In this document: in pieces, positions 48,871 through 56,784 of the stretch
How the letters are laid out: each line of letters starts with the position of its first letter
Numbering within the stretch: position 1 is the stretch's first letter
Assembly: GCA_016744675.1 (NCBI GenBank)
Contig: JADGDX010000002.1
Coordinates: 79,490 to 143,489, forward strand
From: Desulfuromusa sp.
Lineage (GTDB): Bacteria; Desulfobacterota; Desulfuromonadia; Desulfuromonadales; Geopsychrobacteraceae
Direction of reading: 5' to 3'
Length of the DNA stretch: 64,000 nt
Program-made: the position numbers and the translations under genes
Notes under the pieces: generated by a model
The model's input: only the letters and a program-made list of their open reading frames with translations
Databases searched by the model: none
Told to the model about the DNA's origin: nothing

Positions 48871-49389
48871 ATGCAAGCTGAAAACATGCAGCAGCAACCC
48901 ATGGACACTCAGCAGCCTGAAATACCTTCAGCCGCTGACAAGCAATACTTTGAGCAAACACATCATGACCCGATTATGCAACAACTCGCAGCCCAGCAAG
49001 CAACCATCAGTCAAATGGTTGCCGATCAACAAGCGATGTGGCAACACATTCAGGTTGCATTGCAGCAACCAGGCAAACAGGGTAACCCAGGAGAGGACTC
49101 CTCAGCAGCGGCCCAGCCAGCAACGGATCATGGTGAGGAGAGTTGCGAGCACCATAAAGATCCGGCAGAACAAGCAGAACACTTTGTCCGCATGGCTGAA
49201 AAATTCAGCCGTGGTGAAGTTGATATGGATACCGTCGCTGGTGGACTCTCATTCTTGAACAACCAAAGTGGAGCATTTTGGAAAGGACTCTTAATTGGTG
49301 GTGGATTGACCCTTCTGGTTGGCAATGAAACCATCCGTAATTCTGTCACCAGTGTTTTTACCCGCAGTGACGAAGATAAATCTGAATAA
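48871..49389 (+). CDS. Gln-rich protein with C-terminal FWKG membrane motif
   Basis: 172 residues behind GAGGAGG. The N-terminal two thirds are polar, Gln/Met-rich and likely helical (QQLAAQQATISQMVADQQAM), with His/Cys/Glu clusters (EESCEHHKD). The C-terminus is one glycine-rich hydrophobic helix, FWKGLLIGGGLTLLVGNETI. That motif recurs in the protein at 49825-50151. I recognise no named family. An acidic, Gln-rich protein anchored by a glycine-zipper helix next to metal ATPases could line or shape a metal-storing compartment (inference). Confidence 0.75.
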   Translation: MQAENMQQQPMDTQQPEIPSAADKQYFEQTHHDPIMQQLAAQQATISQMVADQQAMWQHIQVALQQPGKQGNPGEDSSAAAQPATDHGEESCEHHKDPAEQAEHFVRMAEKFSRGEVDMDTVAGGLSFLNNQSGAFWKGLLIGGGLTLLVGNETIRNSVTSVFTRSDEDKSE

Positions 49390-49434
49390 TTTGCTGTACC
49401 CAGCATCGATTACAGACCAACAAAGGAGAAATTC

Positions 49435-49812
49435 ATGTCAACACACCCACAAAAAACCAGCAATACAGTGATTAAGAGCACCATGGTCCCGTCTGTTGTT
49501 CTGAATACAGGAATCTTTGGAACAGTTGTTGGTGCGGCCACAACTTTTGGAACCAACATCCCCAAAGTACAAAGAGAAGAGATTGAAATGAAAGCTGCCA
49601 TCAGTGACAGCTTGATCAAGGGTGCCAGCGTCGGTATCGCGACCGCAACAGCCGTTGCAACAGTACAAACAATTGGTGGCAGTCGTTTGACCAATTGGGT
49701 TGTTCTAGCAGCAACAGCAACGGGTGTCGGCTTTGCTATTAATGCCATGGGGAAGAAGGCTGAAGCTGAAGCAGAAACCAAAACAAAAACCACGAATAAA
49801 ACTAAAAAATAG
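49435..49812 (+). CDS. Ala/Gly/Thr-rich small membrane protein
   Basis: 125 residues behind AAAGGAG. Three hydrophobic stretches rich in Gly, Ala, Thr and Val (TGIFGTVVGAATTFG, IKGASVGIATATAVATVQ, VVLAATATGVGFAINAMG) suggest tightly packing helices. The C-terminus is Lys/Glu/Thr-rich. No family is recognised. Its place between the two FWKG proteins in the ATPase operon suggests a structural membrane role. Confidence 0.72.
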   Translation: MSTHPQKTSNTVIKSTMVPSVVLNTGIFGTVVGAATTFGTNIPKVQREEIEMKAAISDSLIKGASVGIATATAVATVQTIGGSRLTNWVVLAATATGVGFAINAMGKKAEAEAETKTKTTNKTKK

Positions 49813-49824
49813 GCGGATACTATT

Positions 49825-50151
49825 ATGCATAAAACCAGCGATCATACTCATACTGATACTCAAGCATCGGAAGCTCCGCAAGGGGCAGCACCTTTTGGTA
49901 CAGCGCAAGCTCCTGCCTATACCCAAGCTAGCGTTCCAGCCACCCCACAAGATGGTCAATTTTGGAAAGGTGCCTTGATTGGTGTCGGCGTTGCTTTGCT
50001 TATCAGCAATGACACCGTACAAAAATCACTGATGAAAGGTGCTTCAACTCTCTTTAGTGCCGCCCAAGCCGGCGTCGAAGAAGTGAAGGAAAAATTTGAA
50101 GATATCCGTGCAGAAAGAGATCAGTCTGCAAACCCAGAGGCAAAAAAATAA
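49825..50151 (+). CDS. Second FWKG-motif membrane protein
   Basis: 108 residues. The N-terminus is polar, His/Thr/Ala/Pro-rich. The central helix FWKGALIGVGVALLISNDTV matches the 48871-49389 protein (FWKG-LIG-G--LL--N-T), so the two are paralogues in that part. A charged amphipathic C-terminal helix follows (AQAGVEEVKEKFEDIRAER). It is followed immediately by the next ATG. Confidence 0.74.
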   Translation: MHKTSDHTHTDTQASEAPQGAAPFGTAQAPAYTQASVPATPQDGQFWKGALIGVGVALLISNDTVQKSLMKGASTLFSAAQAGVEEVKEKFEDIRAERDQSANPEAKK

Positions 50152-50358
50152 ATGACCAAAGCTCGCTTGCGAACATTGGCTAAAACCGGCATGACGGTGT
50201 CACTTGCAGCATTAGTTGTCAGTGCAAGTGGCACTGCGCCCCGCCGGAAACGGATGATTACCCACACCTGGCAAGGGCTATCTCTGGTGGGGTTTTCGAT
50301 CTGGCACTATAATCTCTACCTGAGAAACCCTCAGCCACAAGGTAAGCGTAAATCATGA
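50152..50358 (+). CDS. Small two-helix membrane protein with conserved-looking His residues
   Basis: 68 residues. The start codon abuts the stop of the preceding gene, and the end overlaps the next ATPase (ATGA). The second helix, THTWQGLSLVGFSIWHYNLY, carries His and Trp spaced as in the C-terminal helix of DUF4405/cytochrome b-like proteins, so heme or metal contact is possible. The first segment is TGMTVSLAALVVSASG. Comparison with FezA-type proteins would be informative. Confidence 0.65.
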   Translation: MTKARLRTLAKTGMTVSLAALVVSASGTAPRRKRMITHTWQGLSLVGFSIWHYNLYLRNPQPQGKRKS

Positions 50359-52478
50359 CAAACCCCTCAACTCCATACGTCGTCCACGAACTACCGCGAC
50401 GCTTCCGGATTCGCTACCCGATATTAGGCCATCGGCATACCGATAGCCTTTATCTGCAAGCATTACTGGAAAATATAGCTGGAGTTGACAGTGTCAGAAT
50501 TAACCGTTGTGCCACCAGTATCATCGTCACCCACGATGGCTCAGCAACGATCCAGACAGACACCCTTGCAACCCTGAAAACTCTGCCAGAAGCAGCGTTT
50601 TCAGGGTATGAGCAAGACCTTTCAGTACCAATAAACCCTCTTATGCTTACTGGACTCAGCATCCTGACCTTTTCGTTGCGCGTGCTCCCGCCGAGCATCC
50701 AAGGTGCTGTCAGCTTTTTTGTTGCCCTGCCAACCCTGCTTAAGGGTGCCGATACACTCCTGAACCGCGGTTTAAAAATTGATGTCCTCGATGCTGGTGC
50801 GGTCGGATTCTCTTTGCTACGACGTGATTATTTTACCTCCAATATGGTTATCCTCCTGCTTGGTCTAGGAGAATATCTGGAACAAATTTCTGAAGACAAA
50901 ACAACCGGTCTGCTTAAATCATTACTGCGGCCACAGGTTGATGAGGTCTGGGTTGAAAAAGATGGTGTCGAAATTCAAACCCCGATTAGTCAGCTATATC
51001 CCGGTGATTTGATTATCTGTGGCCCCGGTGAGATGATACCGATAGACGGCATCGTTGCACGCGGCGAAGCACTGGTCAATCAGAGTTCAATTACCGGAGA
51101 ATCGGTTCCCCTACACAAAAAACCTGGGGATGAAATTCTCTCCGGCGCCGTTGTTGAAGAGGGTAAAATTGCTATTCGCGTCGACACTGTCGGCAATGAT
51201 ACTGGTCTAGCACGCATTAACCGTTTTCTTGAGAACTCCCTGCGCTCATCCTCACCAGCACAAAAAAAGAGTGAAGAACTGGCCGACCGCCTTGTCCCCC
51301 TAACCTTTGGGCTGGGATTGTTGGTTTTCCTCCTGACGCGTGATATCCGCCGCGCTGCAGCAGTCCTCACCGTTGACTACTCCTGTGCCATCAAGCTGGC
51401 AACTCCAATTGCCGTAAAAACAGCGATGTATTCAGCCGCCCACCAGGGAGTCTTGATCAAAGGGGCAAATGCTCTCGATCAACTGGCTCAAGTAGACACT
51501 CTTATTTTTGATAAAACCGGAACCCTCACTTGTGGTGATCTACAAGTCACCGATGTTAAACCGATCAGTCGCCGCATGGCTCAGAAAACCCTATTGGCAT
51601 TAGCTGCCAGTGCCGAAGAACATTATGACCACCCAGTTGCCAGAGCTGTCGTTAACGCGGCCCGCGAGAAAAACCTGCAACTCCCACCCATCAGCCAAGT
51701 CGACTTTATCGTCGCCCATGGCGTTTCTGCCTATGTCGACGGCAAACAGATTCTGGTTGGGAGTCGTCACTTTATCGAGGAAGATGAGCAGATCAATTGT
51801 GCTGCCGCAGATCAATTTACTGAACAATTTTATCAGCAAGGAAAAACCCTCCTGTATGTCGCCAAAGAGGGCAAACTTGCCGGTATTATTGCGATGCGTG
51901 ACGATATTCGTCCTGAGGCAGCAGAGGTTCTCAAACGCTTCAAAGAAGGTCCAATCAAGAACATTGTTGTCCTAACTGGTGATCATAAAAAGACCGCTCT
52001 CGCCTTACAAGAGCAGCTCCCAGAAATTGACCAGATCCATTGGGAGCTTAAACCCGAAGACAAAGCAGGGATCATCCGCGAGCTGCAACAGTGTGGATAC
52101 CGTACCGCTTTTATTGGTGATGGGGTCAATGATGCGCCAGCACTTGTGACCGCCGACGTTGGCTTTTGCATGCCCGCTGGCACCGATCTAACCAAAAATG
52201 CTGCCGAAGGAATTCTTCTGCGTGAAGATCTTGGCGTCTTGGTTGAAGCAATCGATATTGCTGAAAGAAACCGACAAACCATTGTGCACAGCTTTTATTC
52301 CACCGTCGGCTTTAACAGTTTGTTTTTACTCCTCGCCTCCATGGGAAAAATTCAGCCCGTCACAGCAGCCTTACTGCATAACCTCAACACCGTCGGCATT
52401 CTTGGATACAGCGCTGCCCGAGGGCTGTCAAAACGTAGCAATAATGATTCAACCATCCCCGCAGCAGGAGCTCAATAA
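50355..52478 (+). CDS. P1B-6-type ATPase (SCA motif), FezB-like
   Basis: 707 residues. An N-terminal HMA-like domain without CxxC (PRRFRIRYPILG) precedes the membrane core. The transmembrane metal motif is DYSCAIKLATPIAV with SCA at about 343-345 in place of CPC, the feature that defines P1B-6 ATPases. The phosphorylation motif DKTGTLT has its Asp at about 386, and the hinge is FIGDGVNDAPALVTAD. FezB, the transporter of ferrosome gene clusters, is a P1B-6 ATPase, and iron is the proposed cargo (literature recollection). The gene is coupled at both ends to its neighbours. Confidence 0.9.
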   Translation: MTNPSTPYVVHELPRRFRIRYPILGHRHTDSLYLQALLENIAGVDSVRINRCATSIIVTHDGSATIQTDTLATLKTLPEAAFSGYEQDLSVPINPLMLTGLSILTFSLRVLPPSIQGAVSFFVALPTLLKGADTLLNRGLKIDVLDAGAVGFSLLRRDYFTSNMVILLLGLGEYLEQISEDKTTGLLKSLLRPQVDEVWVEKDGVEIQTPISQLYPGDLIICGPGEMIPIDGIVARGEALVNQSSITGESVPLHKKPGDEILSGAVVEEGKIAIRVDTVGNDTGLARINRFLENSLRSSSPAQKKSEELADRLVPLTFGLGLLVFLLTRDIRRAAAVLTVDYSCAIKLATPIAVKTAMYSAAHQGVLIKGANALDQLAQVDTLIFDKTGTLTCGDLQVTDVKPISRRMAQKTLLALAASAEEHYDHPVARAVVNAAREKNLQLPPISQVDFIVAHGVSAYVDGKQILVGSRHFIEEDEQINCAAADQFTEQFYQQGKTLLYVAKEGKLAGIIAMRDDIRPEAAEVLKRFKEGPIKNIVVLTGDHKKTALALQEQLPEIDQIHWELKPEDKAGIIRELQQCGYRTAFIGDGVNDAPALVTADVGFCMPAGTDLTKNAAEGILLREDLGVLVEAIDIAERNRQTIVHSFYSTVGFNSLFLLLASMGKIQPVTAALLHNLNTVGILGYSAARGLSKRSNNDSTIPAAGAQ

Positions 52479-53218
52479 TGGCAAATACCAAGCCGACAGA
52501 TATTATCCCTTTGTATGATGCACCATTTGATTGCCCTCTCGAACTTTTCCACATTGAGAATAAATACCTTGCCGCCCAACTTCAAAAAATGGGACTTTTC
52601 GTTGGCAATGAAATTTCTCGGCTGGACGAATCGTTGATTGCTCAGGCCGTACGTATTCGGACAAAAACAGGAGAAGTCGTTCTCAGTGGTGGAATGGGGA
52701 TTAAAACGATTATCCACCTCCCGGATAACCGCCGTATTCCTTTGCTTGATATGGACCCTGGAGAATCAGGGCATATTGAAGGGACAACCGGTGGCCATAG
52801 CTTGGTACAGATCCTGACTAATTTAGGCCTTAAGGATGATGAAGAGATCACCCTCATGCGTAAGCTGCCACCAATGGAATACACCACTCGATTAAATCAC
52901 GGCCGCCTGATTCAATTAACCGAAGGTGATGCCGCGCGGATATTGGGCGATAGCCATGGTCAGATTGTTCAATTTTCCTTTGCTTCAACCCACAATGATT
53001 TTCAGGTCTGTGAACTACTTGGGGGGAACAAAGCCCTGTCACGTCTGCAGCATATCGGAATAGAAAAAGAGAGCACCCTCACACTGGTTTCAGTCTCCAG
53101 TGCCCAACCGCTTCGTCTCGACAACCACAACCAACTAGTCATTTCAAGCCCTGACGGACTCCACTTGCATCTGCCCCAGCAAGCGGGGCAGACGATCTCA
53201 GTACGCTTACGCGCATAA
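52478..53218 (+). CDS. Protein of tandem FeoA-like domains
   Basis: 246 residues. Three FeoA/SH3-like segments can be read: about 10-80 (CPLELFHIENKYLAAQLQKMGLFVGNEI is its core, at 19-46), about 85-150 (LLDMDPGESGHIEGT, ILTNLGLKDDEEITLM) and about 165-245 (LLGGNKALSRLQHIGIEKES). Each has the L--G--xG--I pattern of FeoA. It closes the ATPase operon (TAATG overlap). It may regulate the ATPases as FeoA does FeoB (inference). Confidence 0.8.
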   Translation: MANTKPTDIIPLYDAPFDCPLELFHIENKYLAAQLQKMGLFVGNEISRLDESLIAQAVRIRTKTGEVVLSGGMGIKTIIHLPDNRRIPLLDMDPGESGHIEGTTGGHSLVQILTNLGLKDDEEITLMRKLPPMEYTTRLNHGRLIQLTEGDAARILGDSHGQIVQFSFASTHNDFQVCELLGGNKALSRLQHIGIEKESTLTLVSVSSAQPLRLDNHNQLVISSPDGLHLHLPQQAGQTISVRLRA

Positions 53219-53284
53219 AAAAATTAACCAGTTTCGCCAAACAAAGACAACCACCCAAAAGACCAATCACAAATAGTATTCCAA

Positions 53285-53497
53285 CTAAGCAGCAGAACCA
53301 ATTTTACAAAACAAACACTCTCCGGGGATCGGCCTTGCCGCCCGATTCTGTTCGATAATGACTCCAACCTCAGTCACCTCAGCCCAAAAAGCCTGACCCG
53401 GGTCAATACCTCGCCGATGCAATAGATCAATAATGTTTCTGACCGTTTGCTCTTCAACAGTATCGTAAGGCAAAACAATGCGAGTATAAATATCCAT
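53285..53497 (-). CDS. Small hypothetical protein with CxxC
   Basis: 70 residues, starting MDIYTRIVLPYDTVEEQ behind GGAACGGA. An alpha/beta pattern is followed by a C-terminal ECLFCKIG, a possible metal or redox pair. I do not recognise it; the position in the iron regulon after DUF2325 suggests a metal-linked role. It is the last gene of the flavodoxin transcript. Confidence 0.65.
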   Translation of the reverse strand: MDIYTRIVLPYDTVEEQTVRNIIDLLHRRGIDPGQAFWAEVTEVGVIIEQNRAARPIPGECLFCKIGSAA

Positions 53498-53526
53498 AGT
53501 CCGTTCCTTCTAAGACAGCGAGATCA

Positions 53527-53880
53527 CTAAGTGCGACTTTTACACCGACAGTCTTTACAACCACGACAATGACAAGGATGCGCAGAGAGCTTCTTCTTGG
53601 AACCAATCAAGTCCGCGACTCCTGGAGCAATTTCACTCCAGGCTCGCCGACAGTAAATCGCCGGCAAGCCGCGCTCTTTCACCTTCTTCTTGATCGTTTT
53701 GGCTGCAGTATGGTGAAGAAAATCTGTGAAGAAAATCACCAAATCAGCCTTAGTTGGAATCGAGTTTTTTGTGACCTTCTGGCTGCGGCCACTCCAATGA
53801 ATAATCTTTTCTGCTCCCAGCTCTTGCAGCTTCGGAACAAAGGCTGAAATTCTATCTGCACCAACAATTAATATAGTCAT
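53527..53880 (-). CDS. DUF2325 protein with Cys-rich tail
   Basis: 117 residues from ATG 53880 with GGAGG upstream. The core (ILIVGADRISAFVPKLQELG, then KADLVIFFTDFLHHTAAKTI) is the DUF2325 Rossmann-like fold. The C-terminus adds HPCHCRGCKDCRCKS, five cysteines and two histidines, which could bind iron or a cluster. DUF2325 genes occur in Fur-controlled iron loci of sulfate reducers, from memory. It lies between flavodoxin and the 70-residue protein. Confidence 0.85.
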   Translation of the reverse strand: MTILIVGADRISAFVPKLQELGAEKIIHWSGRSQKVTKNSIPTKADLVIFFTDFLHHTAAKTIKKKVKERGLPAIYCRRAWSEIAPGVADLIGSKKKLSAHPCHCRGCKDCRCKSRT

Positions 53881-53920
53881 AACCACCTCCAAAAACGATC
53901 TCCGACACCAGAATTAGTGC

Positions 53921-54418
53921 CTACTGTGCCTCCCGACACACCTGATCAATCCACATCTGAATTCGCTCTTCAGTAAGCTCAGACTGATTTTCCTCATCCA
54001 GTGGCAAGCCGAGAAATTGCCCATCAACAAATGCCGTTGAATCCTGAAAATCATAACCATCGGCAGAACATAAACCAACAATAGAAGCACCGGCCCTTAC
54101 TGCAGCATCATGCAGGTCCTTAATCCCGTCAACAAAAGTCCCGGGATAGCTCTCCTGATCACCCAAACCAAACAGCGCAACTTTTTTACCGCCAAGATTG
54201 GCTCCACTTAAGCAGTTAAGGGAATCAGCCCAATCATCCTGAAGGTCGCCCAACCCCCAAGTTGACGCCCCCAGAATAAGCAAATCACACGCCTCAAAGT
54301 CTGCCTTTTCAGCATCCCCAACGGGTGTTGCATGCGACCCACCAACCAAGGCACATATTAAATTTGCTGCGTTTTCAGTATTCCCCGTTGTGCTCCCGTA
54401 AAAAATTCCTGTCTTCAT
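53921..54418 (-). CDS. fldA: Flavodoxin
   Basis: 165 residues from the ATG at about 54418. The FMN phosphate loop GIFYGSTTGNTENAA, the aromatic loop ILGASTWGLGDLQDDW and LFGLGDQESYPGTFVDG are typical of long-chain flavodoxins. Flavodoxin replaces ferredoxin under iron shortage. A Crp-type site with a -10 hexamer lies upstream at 54507-54522, which fits iron-responsive expression. Extending to ATG 54514 would place the start within that palindrome, so it is rejected. Confidence 0.95.
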   Translation of the reverse strand: MKTGIFYGSTTGNTENAANLICALVGGSHATPVGDAEKADFEACDLLILGASTWGLGDLQDDWADSLNCLSGANLGGKKVALFGLGDQESYPGTFVDGIKDLHDAAVRAGASIVGLCSADGYDFQDSTAFVDGQFLGLPLDEENQSELTEERIQMWIDQVCREAQ

Positions 54419-54506
54419 TTTCTTATCTCCATAGTTGTTAAAAGTCCCAAGCATCTCTACGAAATTGAAAAGCGATATCAATATAAACGATAGAGTTATC
54501 CATTTC

Positions 54507-54522
54507 TGTGACATTCATCACA
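54507..54522. promoter_or_regulatory. Crp-type palindrome of the flavodoxin operon
   Basis: TGTGACATTCATCACA; on the minus strand TATATT (54485-54480) lies exactly at the -10 position for a site centred at -41.5. This is the best single example of the class II arrangement in the window. Confidence 0.8.
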
Positions 54523-54647
54523 AACAGCCTTTTTTCTTGATTTAAATTTAACAAAAGAAGGGAAAAGAGAATTTCCAGCAGATCACGACAAGGAAGATAA
54601 TATCTCAAAGGGAAACATAGCAGAAAGAAGGGACTATAACTGCAGCA

Positions 54648-55355
54648 CTAACAGCTACAGCTGCATTCCGCCTCCTCCAAAACGGCCTCAAGACAGGAAA
54701 GGTCGGAGACCTGCACTGTACCACGCCGATAGGTGATGCTATTGCGTGCAACCAAACGCTGAAGGCTTCGCGATAACGTTTCGCGCGCAATTCCAAGTTC
54801 TTGAGCTGTCAGACTAATAGGCCTTAAATCAACACTGCAACTAAATTCTTGCAAGCAGTGCCCACGCTTGATTCTATATAACAAATAAGCGGCAACCTTC
54901 ACATCCGCCTTGCAACAACGTGAAAGAGTTCGCATTTCACGCTCCTGCTCAACTTGAGACGCCATCTGGTTCAAAATATTGCCATAGAAATCTGAATTTT
55001 CCGCCATGAACTGACGGAAAACATCATGGCTCCAAAACATCAGTTCTGTCGTCCCTGCATTCACCATCAAACTATGACAAGAACGCTCTGAAACGACAGC
55101 AGCAAGACAAAAGAATTCCCCTTGACCAAACCTCTGCAATAAATGCTCTTGCCCATCTGGTGCAATCCGCAGCATGCGCATTTCACCTGAAACGATAAAA
55201 TATAGCCGCTTCGACATCTCTTCAGGTGTAATTCTACCGAACTGCCCCTTGAGGATTGAGGTACGCCCTGCAGCAGCGACCTGCCGTATCAAGCCATCAC
55301 CTACTCCATCCAACAACGGTGCCTGACTTAACATACTCATAATTAACTCTGCCAT
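54648..55355 (-). CDS. Crp/Fnr-family transcription regulator
   Basis: 235 residues: an N-terminal cNMP-type sensor domain (about 10-125; FIVSGEMRMLRIAPDG, GQGEFFCLAAV), a dimerisation helix and a C-terminal helix-turn-helix. The recognition helix reads ARETLSR at 190-196, close to RETVGR of E. coli CRP, whose Arg, Glu and Arg read TGTGA. The cAMP-binding signature (GEL...RSA) is absent, so the effector is probably not cAMP. The protein is rich in Cys (SRCCKAD, terminal CSCSC), which could sense metal or redox. It starts 2 bp after the DUF3793 gene and is likely the regulator of the six palindromes nearby. Confidence 0.92.
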   Translation of the reverse strand: MAELIMSMLSQAPLLDGVGDGLIRQVAAAGRTSILKGQFGRITPEEMSKRLYFIVSGEMRMLRIAPDGQEHLLQRFGQGEFFCLAAVVSERSCHSLMVNAGTTELMFWSHDVFRQFMAENSDFYGNILNQMASQVEQEREMRTLSRCCKADVKVAAYLLYRIKRGHCLQEFSCSVDLRPISLTAQELGIARETLSRSLQRLVARNSITYRRGTVQVSDLSCLEAVLEEAECSCSC

Positions 55356-55357
55356 CT

Positions 55358-56062
55358 TTATGCAGCCTGCAACAATTGCTGAGGAAGATATCCTGCTGCG
55401 AGCCTGGCAATGACATCCCGGCGCTTGCTGCGATAGAAATCATTCAATTTCAAACTTCGTGACGTTGGCCCATAGATTCTCCACATCCCTCGACCGTGAG
55501 ATGGTCCGGCTCCTTGCTCCATGAACCCCTTAACATCTTTCAGTGGATAACCGAGAAACATTCCGACTTCGTGGGGAATTCCATCGTTGAACGATTGCTG
55601 CAAATGCTGTAATGCGATCTCAAGAGTGAGCTTTTGTGGATAACCATGTCGCAAAAGAAAGGTCTGCATGGTTCGACCGCTCAACCTACGTTCCAAAAGG
55701 TCATCCCTATAAAACAACAGCAATGTACTCTCTTTTTCAATCTGCAACGTCCTGACAGAAAGGGGAAGGTTTTGCAAGAGCTCCGCACCAAACTCTTGCC
55801 ATAAACGATACATCCGTCGCCCGCAGGGAAGTTTCTGATTAGGAATTCGGACCATGTTGGCTGGTTTAGCTCCCGACAAAACCTCAGCCGCCGCAACAGC
55901 GATAAAAGCCTTGAGACATTCCTGAGGGGCTTGAAACAATCCAGCCACATCAATCCACGTCAGTTCCCGCTCACCCTGTAGAACAGAACACTCTGGCCCC
56001 CTACCTGACAAGATACCCCCTGGGCAACAATTATCCTTTCCACGACAGACCATATGAACCAA
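55358..56062 (-). CDS. DUF3793 family protein
   Basis: 234 residues. The segment PHEVGMFLGYPLKDVKGFME is the DUF3793 hallmark, preceded by EKESTLLLFYRDDLLERRL. The N-terminus has several cysteines (MVCRGKDNCCPGG). The family is uncharacterised and in my memory tends to occur near iron-uptake genes of anaerobes. A Fur-box-like site lies 17 bp upstream of the ATG and the Crp/Fnr gene follows after 2 bp, so the pair should be iron-regulated together. Confidence 0.87.
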   Translation of the reverse strand: MVHMVCRGKDNCCPGGILSGRGPECSVLQGERELTWIDVAGLFQAPQECLKAFIAVAAAEVLSGAKPANMVRIPNQKLPCGRRMYRLWQEFGAELLQNLPLSVRTLQIEKESTLLLFYRDDLLERRLSGRTMQTFLLRHGYPQKLTLEIALQHLQQSFNDGIPHEVGMFLGYPLKDVKGFMEQGAGPSHGRGMWRIYGPTSRSLKLNDFYRSKRRDVIARLAAGYLPQQLLQAA

Positions 56063-56078
56063 CCTCCCTAAGGGTTTT

Positions 56079-56091
56079 GATTATCATTATC
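56079..56091. promoter_or_regulatory. Fur-box-like site upstream of DUF3793-crp
   Basis: GATTATCATTATC matches 12 of the last 13 positions of the classical Fur consensus. It lies just upstream of the DUF3793 start on the minus strand, placing the Crp/Fnr gene under Fur control (inference). Confidence 0.7.
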
Positions 56092-56208
56092 GATTGATAA
56101 ATAAATAGAGACAGCGCAGGAGCACCACCACGAATGACAGAGAAATTCCCTTAAAAATACAGTTAAAGCTAATACCTACTGGGCCTCATTAAATAAACAG
56201 ACCGACAC

Positions 56209-56637
56209 TCACTTTTGAGCACAACCCGAACACAAACCGTAGAGCTCGTGACGGTGGCTTATGATCGTGAAATTGTGGGCCATTGCAACCTGGTTCTGTA
56301 GCTGTTCAATTCTAGGCTCCTCAAATTCAATGATCTCACCACATTCACGGCAGACCAAATGGTCATGGTGGCTATTCTCTCGGACCGGCTCATAGCGTGC
56401 ATGGCCATCACCAAAGTGCTGCTCTATCGCAATTCCACACTCAACCAAAAGCTTTAAGGTTCTATGGACTGTCGCATAACCGATCTTCGAATGTTTTTTT
56501 CTTAGCTTCAGATAGAGGTCTTCAATCGAGCAATGAGACCGAGAAGCCAAAAATGTCTCCAAAATGAGTTTTCGTTGAATAGTGCTTTTCAACCCCTTAT
56601 GCGTCAAAAAGTCACTGAATACCTGAGCTTGCTCCAT
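56209..56637 (-). CDS. fur: Fur family ferric uptake regulator
   Basis: 142 residues. The winged-helix half has TIQRKLILETFLASRSHCSIEDLY and YATVHRTLKLLVECGI; the metal half has NSHHDHLVCRECGEIIEFEEP, where HHDH and CxxC are the regulatory and structural sites, and the C-terminal CSGC completes the zinc site. It could be Fur, Zur or PerR; the iron-uptake neighbours favour Fur. It sits between the DUF3793 gene and the porin gene. Confidence 0.93.
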   Translation of the reverse strand: MEQAQVFSDFLTHKGLKSTIQRKLILETFLASRSHCSIEDLYLKLRKKHSKIGYATVHRTLKLLVECGIAIEQHFGDGHARYEPVRENSHHDHLVCRECGEIIEFEEPRIEQLQNQVAMAHNFTIISHRHELYGLCSGCAQK

Positions 56638-56784
56638 TGAATTACCACCCTGGAAATGAAATTCGTTATCAAAATAAAGAATCGAAGAACAAAAGTCAAG
56701 CTGTTCTCAGAAATAGAGTTTTAATTGCTGGGAAGGTGTCTGCCATAGTCACCCTCCCAACAACCCCCTCACATGAAACATTGA

